DNA of 64,000 bases, taken from contig JAOTOL010001598.1 of the NCBI GenBank assembly GCA_034440575.1, positions 310,001-374,000 of the forward strand, written 5' to 3'. The position numbers and the translations under genes are program-made. The stretch is from Imbricaverruca yamaguchii. Taxonomy: Eukaryota > Arthropoda > Thecostraca > Neoverrucidae. Below the pieces are notes generated by a model. The model was not told where the DNA came from. It made no database searches and saw nothing but the letters and a program-made list of their open reading frames with translations. Shown one piece after another: positions 32,300 through 45,432 of this stretch. The stretch's first letter is position 1. Each line of letters starts with the position of its first letter.

Positions 32300-35200
32300 A
32301 TTTCTGACGCCAATTATACCACCGGCTGACTAGGATATCGTGGTACGGCGTGGTACCGCTGGCGGCACCGGTGGTGTCTCCCCGTGCCGGCGTGACCGCT
32401 AGTGAGAGCAAAGTCCAAGCAAGTCTACTCCGTGCATGCACGGATAAGTGCGGTTCATGTGGGCCAGTAATAGTGGAGCCTAACAATCTCGCTGTTCGAA
32501 GCCAGCGAAACGTTTCAGTCCCCGCTGTCTTTACTCGTGATTATATCCGCTCTTTAATTTGATCTTTGTCAGCTTCATCATAATATTTGCTCTGATACAC
32601 TCGTATTCTTGTTCAGAACTTGTGGCGGCACTTATATCATCTGGCCACCGTAGATGACGCGACGTGACGAGAGCGCCATCTATGCTGATTGCGACCTCGC
32701 CACCACCATTTTCTGCAAACCATGGTGATGACTATTGGGGTTTTAGGGTGTGTCAACCACATTGGGTTATATTGCACCTATAATAAGGTTGCCTAAGCAC
32801 GCGTCAGACTGTCACGTATGAATATTCTGCCGACAATGGTAGATGCCCCATCCTGTGTTTGCCCCTCGAAAGCCGTGCAGGCCGCTATTCATTGAGGCCA
32901 TACCTGACCCGTCTGACAACGTTCTGCGAGCATTATATCAATGTTGAGATCTGAGCTAAAGTGAGCCGTAAGAAGCCAGTAATAATATAGGGAGCGCGAG
33001 AGACGATGCACTGACGCCTGAAGAGTCAAATCTTCCTCATAAGTATCCAAGTCGGGACTCTAAAGCGCACGTCTAAATAGGGATGTGCAGGCCACGGGAA
33101 ATTCGACGCTGGACCCCTCCAAATGTTTCGACTCAATTGAGCACGGCAAACGACCTGGAAAAAGCATACGAACAATACGAGGCGCCCAGGGACGTAACAC
33201 TTCCGGACATTTATGGGCGCTCAGATAGGCTTATGCGAGATTCTGGAATTAAGAAGCGGACTTTATCTAGTCTACGTCCAGCACCAAATGGTTAGCAAAA
33301 GCTCTGGGGTACTATGACACCAGCCAGGAGTACGAGGGCGTCTCTAACTGTATGTGGTATAGCTGTGGGGATGGTGCACAAACAGGAAACTAAGCGGCTC
33401 GGGGAAAATCAGAAATGACCGGGCAGACCCATCCACTGGAACTTCTTTTAGTACAGATCCCCGAGGAGTGCCGCTAAGCCTACAGAGTTGGAAGAAATGC
33501 ACAGGCGTCGGGGAAGACCGTGTCGTTCATTGCTGAGGAAGTCCGTGCCAGTGAACATGTGCCTTTATTTGAATAGCCCCCGGAGACATCCAAAGTATTT
33601 GGTTGACGGAACCAAACTATTTGTTGGTTAATCAAGAATGCAAAAGGTTTTCCTCGTGATCACCAGGAAAAAGAAAAAGAGTGACCATATTAAAAAAGAT
33701 GGTGCATGCATTTTTTACATTCAAACACTTCGAACTGAACTTGAGCAACGTTGTCTTTTACCCACCAGTGCACCTTCATTTGACAGAATCATTGCACAGC
33801 CGTGAAGCACGGTTTAATCGCACTTCGCACAACGCCCCAACTGTGCTTGCCGTGACTAGCAAGATGATTGCCTTTCGTCCTCGAGAAACAATTGCTAAAC
33901 ATAAAATCAACACTGAGAAGCAGCGTTAGCACAGCGCCTGAGAAAAACCACATCTAAAGTTTTTCAGTGATCAAGCTGATTTTTCACCCACTCTCAAGCT
34001 TATATTTAGCCGACCGATAGCTGTAGCATAATCGCATGCTACTCTGTATGGTTGTAGAAGGAAACTGGGCTGCATCTAGTGCATTTTCTCTTTATTTGGT
34101 TTATCCTGCCGGCACTATGTCTAAATTACAAACGAAATTATTTACTCCGGAATTTGGAACTTGGGATGATTTTGTGCTCCGTAAACCTGGATGAGGAGAG
34201 GTGAATTTTTGTGTAATCGAACATCCAACATGGCTAAGGTTGCGTTTTTGCTTTGTAATCCTGAATGTGGAGGGGTAATTTTTTGGGAGTACTCGAATAT
34301 GGAGAGAATATTCATCTTCAACTCTGTGACATCATAATTTCAGTTTGCACTTTCCAGCTAATATTGAGCACTTTGGCCCATCACCGAACAGCACCATTCA
34401 ACCTACAAATTAGAAAAATTAGGATAATTTTCGGTCCAGGATAATGCCACGGATGCTACAAATCCAGGAACATCCCAGCGTTTCAGCTTTGACCATGACA
34501 GATTTGATTTCTAAACACAGGAAATTATTATTTCCAAAATGAGCGGCTTTTAAAGTATGCTCGCCAAATCCAGAAAATGAAATGCATACAAGCGGCGTTC
34601 ACACTACCAGTCAATCTTGGCACATTCCCATGACTAAGGACTTGGGCACACACTTTTGATGTGTGGGGACGAGCCATCCATACAGCAGTCCATTCATGGA
34701 AGAGGGATCATTCCTAGTAAATTATGGAAGCCTGGGCGGCCGTGGGAGCAGGTTCCCGCGCCATCCCCACCGACAGAGCCGACCCTGTCCGTGATTACAC
34801 CGCCTACAAGCTCGTCACTCGGAACAATTACGCAGCAGTCAGCGGCTCTTGCAAAAGCCTCGCCACACTAACATTATTACCATAGATATGGCGGCGGGGT
34901 AGGCGAAATGATTTTCGGTCCATTTGTAATGCAACGCCATGTGCCTTCCTCCCATGAGGGAAAATGTTGAATTTCACAAGGCTTCGGAGGCGCCTTCCTT
35001 CATGGCCTCTTGGCCTGGCACCGACACTGCCGCCACCCGGCACGTTGTTGACGTTGCGTGCAAGGCCACAATCATGCTTAGACAGCTGCAGTGCTGTGAC
35101 CAGACAAAGAACTGACTCAGCTACACTGAACTGGGCCGAACCTCGTGCATGACGAAACAAATCGAGCCAGAAGGCAAGCGCGTGGAAATAAAGCCCAACA

Positions 35201-37999
35201 AGAAATGCAAATGGAGGGGCAGAGCTGACTCCAAAGCAAAAATGACAGGATACCAAAGTATGTTTCGCAGTCTTTTCCACGCTCATGCGCGCAAATTCAA
35301 GTATTACAGCAATGTGCGTACAACGTTGAAATTTGCGACCTTTAGAATCGACGCCACATCCATTCGGGATACACATGTATCCGAACCATGCCTTGAAATC
35401 TCACCAATTCACACGGCTAAACGGATCCAAAACACTGCAATCAACACCAAAGCTCACGTCTACCTCTGAGTCCCAGCCGACCGTAGGGGGCGGTGGCTTA
35501 CGCAGACCCTGAGCGTATCGCTTCCACGAGGCGCCCGCGTCCTCCGGCAGTGACCACTGGGCATTACGGCGGGTCGATCACGCGCGGACCCCACACTCCA
35601 AGCGGCGATCGGGGAAAGGAGGGGCGAGGGCTGCAAGGGAGGCCTGACAAGCAAAACAGAAAAGCGTAAAGGTCAATGACATTCCGCTATCTTACGTACA
35701 TATTGTCTGAAGCACGATAGAAAACGACACCCAAGAACAAGACCACAACAATCGCTTTGACTTCTACGACAGCTACTGCTTCTCCCCGAATGCTCATTTC
35801 AGCTTAATTTCACAGGCTTGCAGCTCCTACAGGCATTCTCGGTCGCACTTCGAAACTAGTCAGCGACTCAAATGAGGCGGGGTGATGGGATGCCCAGGTC
35901 CGCCCCCGACTATATCCCGGACCACGCCTTCTCTATGACATCCTCCACCCACAGAGGTGATGCATTTCTCCATCGTACGTCCAGGTTCAGTTGCTACCAT
36001 CCTTAGTAAACTTTCACGATTTTTAGGGGTGAAGGGGTGGCGGTTCAGATTGACTTCTCTGAAACGACCCCAGTCAGTCCAAGCGACACTCCAGTTAAGA
36101 ATGCTGGCGAGGGAGATAGGGGAATTTTCGGTTTTCTGCATCCGGAATGCGAATATTCAACATGTTAAATGAAGGTTAAATTCCACCGCTCACCTGCGCA
36201 GGGGGATATGTCTTTACATTCAGAGAAAATATTTGTTAACTAACAAAAATTATCATTGTTGCGTATATTTCAGCAGCAAGATTTCCCAAACAGCGACATA
36301 AAAAATGCATGACGCTAATTTTCACATCATTCGTCATAACTAGAGTTTTATCACATCCTCACTATGAAACCGACAATGGCCAAACTATCGAATAATCAAC
36401 TAGGCTTTGCGGCATTGTTCAACTGGGTAGGCTCTGCGGTTATTGCAGTGCCCAGAAATTTCAGTACAGGCCCACACTTACAGAAAACTATTTTTGACAT
36501 AACCTTTTCTTGTTGACACCATTAAGTGCAATTTTTGCTTTTTGCTGCAGGCTATTAGACCATGAGTCTATACAAGCGTCTATGGCTTCCGGAAATAGCA
36601 CTGCCGACCAGAAAAGGCAGCAAATACACTACTGACATCACCATCACCATCAAATAATTAACGAATGTCATAGAAAATGACTCATCATAGGCATCACACA
36701 TATACATTTGCCAAGTGCAGGCTTAGTATGCTCGAATATCCGTAAGTGTTGGTTTTACTCCATTCAAAATCATTAGGTGTGGATTTTACAGTCTCCTCAA
36801 ATTGTGAAAACCGAGGGGAGACTTATGCTTCATGACAATTCTTTGGGAATCACTTTGTTCATTTTGATATAATGTGGCGCCACTTCTGCGTCTTGTTACA
36901 AGCAAAGAGAGTGGCATTTGGGTCATTAAGTGTTTATAACTTCTTGCAGCAGCACTTCTGACTGGAAAAGGAAGCAGATACACCACTGACATCTTCACCA
37001 CAGTGGAACAATTAACAAAAGTCATACAAATCACTCAATATCAATCATCCATATGCATTTGCACATTTTTTTAACATCCGCTGGCTTTTTGATATCACTG
37101 CCTTCCACCCCACTTTACATGAAATCAATATCAAGAGACGCCCGTATGCGATTGAACTACGTAATTGAATGCCCGCACGTGTAGGTTTTATGTGACTGAA
37201 CATCCGTAGGTTTGGGTTTTACGGAACTGCATATCTGTAGGCTTCGGTTTTATGTGATTGAACACCCGTAAACGTAGGCTTTATGCCAGCCAACATCCGC
37301 GTGTGCAGGTTTTAGGCCATCAGCTAGCTGTAAGCTTATCGTGTATGTCACCAAAAGTCGCTGGTGGTTGCGCAAATCTATTGCAGATTATCATAGTCAT
37401 CAAACAATCAAAGTGACAACAATAAATGCCACGTCGTATTGCCAATATTAAACAAATGGTGCCGTCGGCAGGTGGAGGTATATTTTATCGCGATTGATTT
37501 AACTTTCAATTCTCGTGCACTATTTCGATACAAAAGAATGTTGACTTTGAGCGTACGAATCGCAGAAACGTCGATATTACTCATGGAAAATTGCTATTTT
37601 CCCAACCCAATTCTTGGTGAATAACACTACCGGATCTGCGTTCACCTCTCCCACTCCCACCGGCATTACCCATCAGCCAACTGCCAGAAATGAAACTACA
37701 ATCTAAAAGCTAGTGGCAAAAAGCACTCATTAAATACTGAAATACATACTAATAGCATATCAAGATATACAACATCCACCGCTGGAAATCGACTTGCATA
37801 GAATAGCAATAAGAAAGCCTGTAAGAATAGAACTATTGAAATATCACCACAGTTTTAACAGCAAGTCCATTTCCATTGATATATATATATATATATATAC
37901 AAATATTTAAACTAAATAATCTCATGAAATGCATCATCACCTTAGCCAAGCTAACCAACAACTCAGCATGGGAAGGGTACAAAATGTGTCCAGTCTTTC
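32300..37999. other. AT-rich island in intron 1
   Basis: Base composition shifts to clearly AT-rich for about 5.7 kb, with few CpG-dense clusters. A (TA)n tract lies at 37878-37900. Two diverged copies of about 170 bp occur near 36560-36740 and 36945-37110, and a region of about 42-bp degenerate repeats (ccgtaggtttgggttttatg) at 37165-37330. The ORFs near 33083 and 33681 show no family motif. This may be an old insertion or a different satellite-like family. Confidence 0.55.
32728..32775 (-). mobile_element. Weak SINE 3' domain remnant
   Basis: The sequence actattggggttttagggtg followed by tgtcaaccacattgggttat resembles the consensus tail with many changes. Confidence 0.4.
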
Positions 38000-39262
38000 A
38001 ATGGCTGGTGCTTGGCATGCAAAGATGCAATATTCACGGTTGTGGTCGCCGCACAGAGGACCTGGCCAAACCGACTCACACCCACGAACATAATTCCAGC
38101 CACTGCAACCGCTGTCCGGTTGTCAGGCAAAGAAGCGGGAGATCCAACCGTTTGAAATTTGAACGTCGCGGTGCTCCCCGCCGCGCCCGCATCCCTGCAC
38201 CACCCCGCCCCTACAGTTGCAATCACGGCACAGCACGGCCGGCGCTGGTTCCGCGGCCAGCCACCGCCAGTCGGTGGCGCTAGCGTCGGCACCACTACCG
38301 CCACCTGCACTCCGCCGTGCCGCCCCCGGTCGAGCCTCTGGCGCCTGCCCGTCTCACGCGCCAAGCCTCGTACGCCAGCGCGCCGCCCAAGGTCACCCCA
38401 GTCAATGGATTTACGCGCGGCGTACAGTCTCTAGGAACGGACGGCCGATTGAGCAGCGCCTCTAGCGGCGCGACCGGGAACTAGCGGCAGTAGGATCGAT
38501 GGTCCGCTACGTTGGCTGCTCAGCAGCTAGTTGAAGCGCTCAAACGTTAACAGTAAATTAAGTTTCGCGAGAAAGCGGACAGGGGGAAAGCAACGCCGGC
38601 CTGATGACAGCACCTATGCATAACTGGCCGAAACGTTCGGAAAATACAATTACAAAAGAAACACTGACACAGACACAATGAAGGATAACGCATAGCACGA
38701 GGGGGAAGTAAGAACGCTCATGGTCCAAACAAGTGGAGCTCAGCGATATGTGTGACCGCACAGTTTCTCTCAGTGCTCTAAGCCGCCCGTTCGAATCGAG
38801 AGCCTTTATGGTTCGGCACGCCTCTAAAAATCCCTCTGCCCATCGAGAGCCGATCGTGCTCAAGTAGAAATGTTCGCCGGCGCCGAACCGGACGTTACCC
38901 AGGAGCACCGAAAAGCAATTAGGTGAGAGCTCGGCTCTTACCGTGCGGTTCGAACGAACAAAGTGCACGTCAGGGGGCACGGCGAAAGCCGGCGGCCGCA
39001 GCGGCCGGGCGCGATATCGCCCGTCCCTCCCGCCCTCCGTGATGATGCAACGCTGGCAAACACGGCGCCCGCCGCAGCTGTCACGTGCAAAACGGCCCCA
39101 GCGGGCTGACGAAAGGCGGCGGGCCAGTCGTGTCGCCGGCCGCGACGCCAGCCCGGCAGTCGCGAGAGCCACTCGACCCGACCCGGCCAAACAACGGACC
39201 ACGCGCCGACACTCGAGCGGCACACGGGCGCGGCGCGGGACAGTGCGCTCCGCCACCATTGT

Positions 39263-39333
39263 GGTTATTGTTGTTGTGGTTATTGTTATCCTGGCTCAGG
39301 CGCACATCGACTGCGTGGGTCACACAGCCCGCT
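39263..39333 (-). mobile_element. Decayed SINE 3' domain
   Basis: The sequence ggttattgttatcctggctc, aggcgcacatcgactgcgtg and ggtcacacagccc fits the domain with several changes. The tgttgttgtgg before it may be a short tail repeat. Confidence 0.55.
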
Positions 39334-40394
39334 CCACAACAAAACGCAGTCTCGTTCCGAGAACGCTGAAGCGCGAACGCTCCACGCCCAATATGCCGAT
39401 AATCGGAACTATTCAGAGCCAACCATGAGCTAAAGCCTCGCTTGGCCATATGTGAGAGGCTTTCTCAGGATTAACGGATCCAGCGTCGAAACCCTGATGG
39501 CTCAGCAGTTGGAGCGAAAGATGCTGTGCCAGCTTTGCAGATCTCATGGCTGCGTCACTTGCTTACCAGCTGGCCGAACAGAGACGCTTGGCCAACGCTC
39601 TCCGACATGGAGCAAGAGCGTACACAGACACGTCTGAATGGTATGGCAGATGAGGCAAACATTCCAGCCACCACTCTCAACACTGCCCGGTCGAGAGACA
39701 GAAAAACACAGCGACGAAGCCCGACAGCTCTGAGTGCCAGAACAGGGCCATGGCCGAGGCCGAAGCCGGATCCCTCCGTCGCCCTGCGTTGAGCAACGGG
39801 CGATCAAGGACCAACTCCACCGTCCTGCACGACCGTCTGGCCCCAAACCATCTCTGCACCGAATTATTCATCCCGCCTCATCACAAGTGCCGGCGGCGGG
39901 CCGGCCGGCGGCCATGTTTAAATGCCAGATTGGCATCAGGGCAAGGTACACAGAGTCGGGCGTGTCTGTCAGCTGGCGGACGATAGTGAGCCGCCGGCCG
40001 CACGAGCGCTGGGGGCCGCGCACGACACGACCCGACACGCCGGCCAGGCGGCCGAAACACGTCCGGACGCGTCCCGCCGCGGCGTCCGGCACGACCGAGC
40101 TCACCTGACGTGGGAAGCCCGCCACTGCACCTTGGAGACGGGAGGCGCCCGCCGGCATTCCAGCCGGCCGTTCAGATGCACGAGGCAGCCGGGCCTGCGA
40201 TTGCTATTTGCATCAGATATTGGCTCCGCCATTAACTTCTCAGAAAAAAAGCATAGCCTGGCAACTGCGGCCTCCAGTAGGCGTCGATTCAGCGCTACTG
40301 AAGAGTTTTTCGTCGATCGAGGAATTGATCTGTCAAGACCTCCCGTCGACTCAATTAAAATTGTACTCGATGAACCAGGCGACCAGCTGAGGAA

Positions 40395-40680
40395 ATTGGT
40401 GTCAGCCCAACAGTCCGCCTGCCACAGCCCAGCAGTCAACCTGTCACGGTCAAATTGTCGACCTGTCACGGCCCAACAATCCGCCCGCCACAGCCCAACA
40501 GCCAACCTGTTACGGCCCAACAGCCAACCTGTCATGGCCCATCGGTCGATCTGTCACAGCCCAACAGTCGACCTGTCACAGCCCAACAGTCAGTCTGTGA
40601 CGGCCCAACAGTCGGCCTGTCACAGCCCAACAGTCGGTCTGTCACAGCCCAACAGTCGACCCGTCCCAGCCCAACAAGCT
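40395..40680. repeat. 22-bp tandem array, about 13 units
   Basis: The unit is cagcccaacagtcgacctgt plus ca, with variation in the gtcgacc/gtcggtc step. The open frames across it are repeat artefacts. Confidence 0.93.
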
Positions 40681-41091
40681 CTGCGAGCTCTGTTTGGCTT
40701 GCCACAGTCCAACGGAGTTTGCACCACCCCGAGCACCGGCGGGGTGTTTTCCTTCAGACGTCACCGCCCATGCACTCGGCGCCCTATCGCGATGAGGTCA
40801 CCGCACAGCAGCCGGTGACCGGGCCACCGCAGGGTAGCAGCACCCATCGGCGCGCCACAGGCCAGCCGGCTGGCCGCTCCATCGGACCAACTCGTCGAGC
40901 CGCCGGATCAGGCGTCAGACCATCGACTGGCATGGCGGATCCTCGGCGCTCCGCGGCTCTCCCACGGCGGCTCAGGAGGCGCTTCGTATGTCCACTGTTC
41001 AGAGCCGCTGCGGATCGCCAATCGCCATCATTTCGCATGTGGGGAGGCTTCGGACGGGCTGGAATATGCACGCACCGATGGCCGGCGCAGG

Positions 41092-41150
41092 GCGCTGTAT
41101 GACCAAAGCAGTCGATGCGCCCGTAAGCCCAAATAACTAAGGATGGTCGG
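41092..41150 (+). mobile_element. SINE shared 3' domain, head lost
   Basis: The sequence gggcgctgtatgaccaaagc, agtcgatgcgcccgtaagcc, caaataact is the domain in plus orientation, a near-consensus copy. Confidence 0.72.
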
Positions 41151-42574
41151 CGCCACAGAGGTCTGGTATGACAGATGGGGGGGGGGCGATAACAGACTGG
41201 AGTGGTAGGGTTCAGTGTCGCTACATGAAGAGGATAGATGGGGACTGGTGAGACGGGGACTCACATGAGATATGCGGGGACTAGTGTGGTAGGCGTGGAC
41301 TCACAGGGGTTTGCACGTGGATATGGGGACTCGCAGATGGGACTGTATGATCGACGACGGTCTGGTGCGACCTGGCTACACACGTTTCGCTCCAGGTGAC
41401 CGGATCTGGCGGAGACCTCGAGACACGTCGCCGCGCCGCCGCTGTGATTCCCTGCCGCTCCTCCCGCTCCAGGACACGGTAGGGTGCCGCAGGGCCGGCC
41501 AGGGCCGAGCCGAGTCGAGCGACCACACCAACCCACGTCCATATCTACCCGCCGTCGCCGGCACCTGTCGCCACCACGACTCCAGCCGGTCCACGAGGCG
41601 CCGCGACACGGACACGGCTGGCAGAAATCGCCGCAGCCAGCTCCACGCAGTGCTGGCATTCGCTCGTTGTGGCTGCAGCCACGCCTTTATCAATCACTGC
41701 TCGGGACGGTACTCTAGCGGTTGAACTGGCGCCGAAGCACCCGGCGCCAGCACACGCTTCTGCGCCCAGACGAGCGCTGCCGATTTTATCGGACCAGTTA
41801 AGACGGAGGGGTGAGGTGACGGGGAGAAATGTGCGGCGCCACCCCGGCTGGCGAAGGGCCGACCGACGGGCCATGTCGGTCACAGCGGCAAGCGGGGCGA
41901 GCGGGGCGCGCGGCAGGTCGCGGCGGCGCGTGCCCGGCCGGGATAAAAATACGCTTCAGCCAGCCGACACAAAGGACACGATGGCGCGCCCCACACCCAC
42001 CGACCGCGACCCGGCCGGCTCCCACGCAGTCCCGCGGTCCGCGGTCCGCGGCCGGCCGATTGCCGATAACGGGACCCGGCGGCCGGCCGTGACGTGACGT
42101 CGGCCGCCAGGCCAGCCCACGTCACGTCACGTGCTGACGTCACCGGCCGACATCACGGCGCCCTTCCTGCGACGCCTGCGACGAGTGACGCGCGCGACTT
42201 ACGGGGGCGGGCCGAGGTATTACAGAAGCTGTGTCGGCGGGCCGACTTCCGGCAGGTCGCGTGTTGTGACGGTGGCAGCTTATCGCGCGACTTTTCTCCG
42301 GTTATCTCCGCCGCGGCCGAACACGGCGTGCTATCTCGATGCGGGAAGGACGTGACTGCCTGTCAACACCCCAACACCGCCGTCTTGACGAAGACACTCC
42401 AGCGGCCAGCGGCGTATGCTGCAGACGACGGGGCACTTGCGTGTGGCTCGCCGCGCCGCAAGTGGATTTGAATTATGGGACGGGTCGATTTCGCTCGAGT
42501 CGCTCGTATTCCTTGAATCCGGTCCATGGAAAGATGAGCGGAGCGATGCGAGCAAGAGGTAAGACGGGCACGAT

Positions 42575-42790
42575 CAAGGCCAGGGTTCGGCCTGGTCTAT
42601 TTTGGTACAGTATGGCCCGCTATGCTTCGGTTTGTCTGTCCTGGTTCAGTCTAGTCTAGCTTGGTACTTTGGTCTAGTCTAGCTTGGTACCTTGGTCTAG
42701 CTTGGTGTTGTACCGCTGCTTCGTCTAGCCTGTTCTCGAATGATCTGGCACGAACTTGACCAGTCTGGTCTGGCAGATCCGGTTTGGACT
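42575..42790. repeat. Degenerate tctagcttggtac repeat
   Basis: Short imperfect units (ttggtctagtctagcttgg) occur with decay at both ends. Confidence 0.7.
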
Positions 42791-43024
42791 TGGATCGGGA
42801 GCGAGCGTGGTAGCGGGTTCGTTCTGAGCGGACTGTTATCATGTCCGGGCTGGGATTCAGCTGGTGATCGGGCACGGTAGGGCACGGCCGCCACAGTCGG
42901 CGCCGACACCAGGGCCTGGGCGGGAGGCGGCCTGCGGGTGTGGCTGGATCTCGCGGAGGATGGATGCTGGGCGTGGCCCGGTAAGTGGCATGGCCGGCGG
43001 TGTCGGACGCCAGACAATTGGCTG

Positions 43025-43250
43025 GCGCCCTGTCCGGGTCAGAGCGCTGTCCGGGTCAGAGCGCTGCCCGTGGCAGAACGCTGTCCGAGTCAGAGCGCTG
43101 CCCGTGACAGAACGCTGTCCGGGTCAGAGCGCTGTCCGAGTCAGAGCGCTGTCCGGGTCAGAGCGCTGCCCATGGCAGAGCGCTGTCCGGGTTAGAGCGC
43201 TGTCCGGGTTAGAGCGCTGTTCGGGGCAGAGCGTTGCCGGTGGCAGAACG
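43025..43250. repeat. 18-bp tandem array
   Basis: Units of gtccgggtcagagcgct alternate with gcccgtggcagaacgct, about 12 in all. Confidence 0.93.
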
Positions 43251-43678
43251 CAGAGGGTCTAGAGGAAGACAGCAGGGAGTGATTGAATGAATGCATTATT
43301 TAATAAGTGAGCGAGCGGATGGGTGAGTGAGCCAAAACCAAGTGAATCCGCGAATAAGGTGAGTGGATGGGTGAGTGATTGAGTGGGTGAGTGAGCAATC
43401 AAATTTGTGAGCAAACAGGTGACTATATAAAAAATAAGTCATTTGTCTCCTTTCACGACAGCCACATCCCGTCGCCAACTCTCACACCAATCATAAACTA
43501 TCCTCCTCACCACACCTGAAGTGGCGTGGGGGAGCAAGGGACAAACCATGGCGTCACGTCACGCGTCCCTGCGAGGACGAGGCAACAGTTGGCCGCTGGT
43601 ATGCCCCAGCGAAAGCCGACACCCACGCCGATGACGTGATGGCTGGCCAGGCGCTGCTGGACTGCGGCCGCGCCGATC

Positions 43679-44726
43679 CTCCCAGAAAGCCCGGCAAACG
43701 TCGGCGCGCGTTGCCGACGCCCACGTCCTTGTTGTTGCAGCGGGCGCTGCACTGGATTCCGACGCGATATCGTGACCGACTCGGCGCGGTATGCCGGCCA
43801 TTCAGGCGCGCTGAGCGTCGCTGGATTCCGGGGGTGAAAGGCGAGGTTGGTTGGCGAGGTGGGTGGGGTGTGGTAGCAGGACCGGCGTCACCTATCAAGG
43901 TGAGGCTGGTTGGTTGGTGGGGTGGGGTTGGGTGGGGTAGGGTGTTATGGGATGTGGTAACGGGCCACGCATTACCTAGAAAGGTGAGGTTGGTTGGTGG
44001 TGTGGGGTGGGGTAGGGTGTTATGGGATGTGGTAACGGGCCACGCATTACCTAGAAAGGTGAGGTTGGTTGGTGGGGTGGAGTGGGATGGGGTGGTAACC
44101 GGTCCGGCACCACCTATAAATGTGAGGTTCATTGGTTGGTGTAGTGAGGTTGGCGGGGAGACGAGCCAGGCATGACCTGGAAAGGTGAGGTTGGTTGGTG
44201 GGGTGAGGTTGGCGGGGAGACAAGGCAGGCATCACCTGGGAAGGTGAGGTTGGTCGGTGGGGTGAGGTTGGCGGGGAGACGAGGCAGGCATCATCTGGAA
44301 AGGTGAGGTTGGTCGGTGGGGTGAGGTTGGCGGGGAGACGAGGCAGGCATCACCTGGAAAGGTGAGGTTGGTCGGTGGGGTGACAAAGCCGAGACCAGTG
44401 CGCCGGCCCCGGTCGGGCCTGGTAAGTAGCGGTTTTTGATAACGGTGCACGAACGCTCCGAGTTTGGCCGCATAGGATTATTATAACTGTTCCAAAATAG
44501 TCGGTGTTCACGTGTGCTGCAAAACGCTTAGCAGGACATCTCACCCCTAACTTCGGTAATGCAATGACATGCAGCCGAAAGTCGCCGGTACACATTCCTA
44601 AAGAAACATTCAAGGGGCCGAGTTTCCTGTGACCAAATGGCAGTTCCACTCCAAATGGATCAAGAGCACCGCAAAAGGCTAAACGGAACGCTTCGCCACG
44701 ACTACGCCAGCGCGTCGCTTGGGCTC
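43679..44726. repeat. Segmental tandem duplication, unit A
   Basis: First copy of the composite unit. It contains a unique core (about 43679-43868), two roughly 77-bp and then about four 59-bp units built around ggtgaggttggttggtgggg, and a terminal block of about 320 bp ending gcgtcgcttgggct. The simple-repeat part is expanded relative to unit B. Confidence 0.88.
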
Positions 44727-45432
44727 CAGAAAGCCCGCCAAACGTCGGCGCGCGTTGCCGACGCCCACGCCCTTGCTGTTGCAGCGGGCGCTGCACTGGA
44801 TTCCGACGCGATATCGTGACCGACTCGGCGCGGTACGCCGGCCATTCAGGCGCGCTGAGCGTCGCTGGATTCTGGGGGTGAAAGGCGAGGTTGGTTGGCG
44901 AGGTGGGGTGGGACGACGGAGTCGGCATCACATAGAAAGGTGGGGTTGTTTGGTTGGTGGGGTGTGGTGGGATGGGGTGTGGTAAAGGGACCAGCAAAAT
45001 CTAGAAAGGTGGTGGGGTGGGGTGGGGTGGGTGGGATTTGGTAACGTGGTCGGGATCACCTAGAAAGGTGGGATTGGTGTGGGGTGACGAAGCCGGGACC
45101 AGCGCCGGCCTCGGCCTCGCCCAGGAAGCAGCTATGTCAGACGGCGGTGCACCAACGCTCTGAGTTTGGCCGCGTGTGCGTGCCGAACAGGATTATAACT
45201 GTTCCAAAATAGTCGGTGTTCACGTGCACTGCAAAACACTTGGCAGGACATCTCACCCTAACGTCTGTAGCGCAACATGCAGCCGAAAGCCACCGGCACA
45301 CATTCCCAAAGCAAAATTATAGGTGGCGAGTCTCCTGTGACCAAATGGCAGTTCCACTCCAAAGGACCAACAGCACCGCAACAGGCTAAACGGAACGCTT
45401 CGCCCCGACTAAACCAGCGCGTCGCTTGGGCT
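44727..45432. repeat. Segmental tandem duplication, unit B
   Basis: This is the second copy of a composite unit. It starts ccagaaagcccgccaaacgt, carries a shared core of about 185 bp, then a shorter (ggtgg)-type stretch, then the shared block from gcgccggcc to gcgtcgcttgggct. It corresponds to 43679-44726. Homology is clear in both flanking blocks; the internal simple repeats differ in length. Confidence 0.88.

Larger units (their letters stand above)
38000..42574. other. Intron 1, GC-rich unique sequence
   Basis: No exon is supported. CpG-dense segments lie at about 38950-39250 and 41720-42340. Two SINE 3' domains occur near 39263 and 41092. ORFs here lack motifs and mostly lie in stop-poor GC sequence. 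Confidence 0.5.

Noticed and set aside
33083..33929. Remnant transposon coding sequence in the AT-rich island
   Set aside because: The two short ORFs contain no recognisable reverse transcriptase, transposase or zinc-finger motif.
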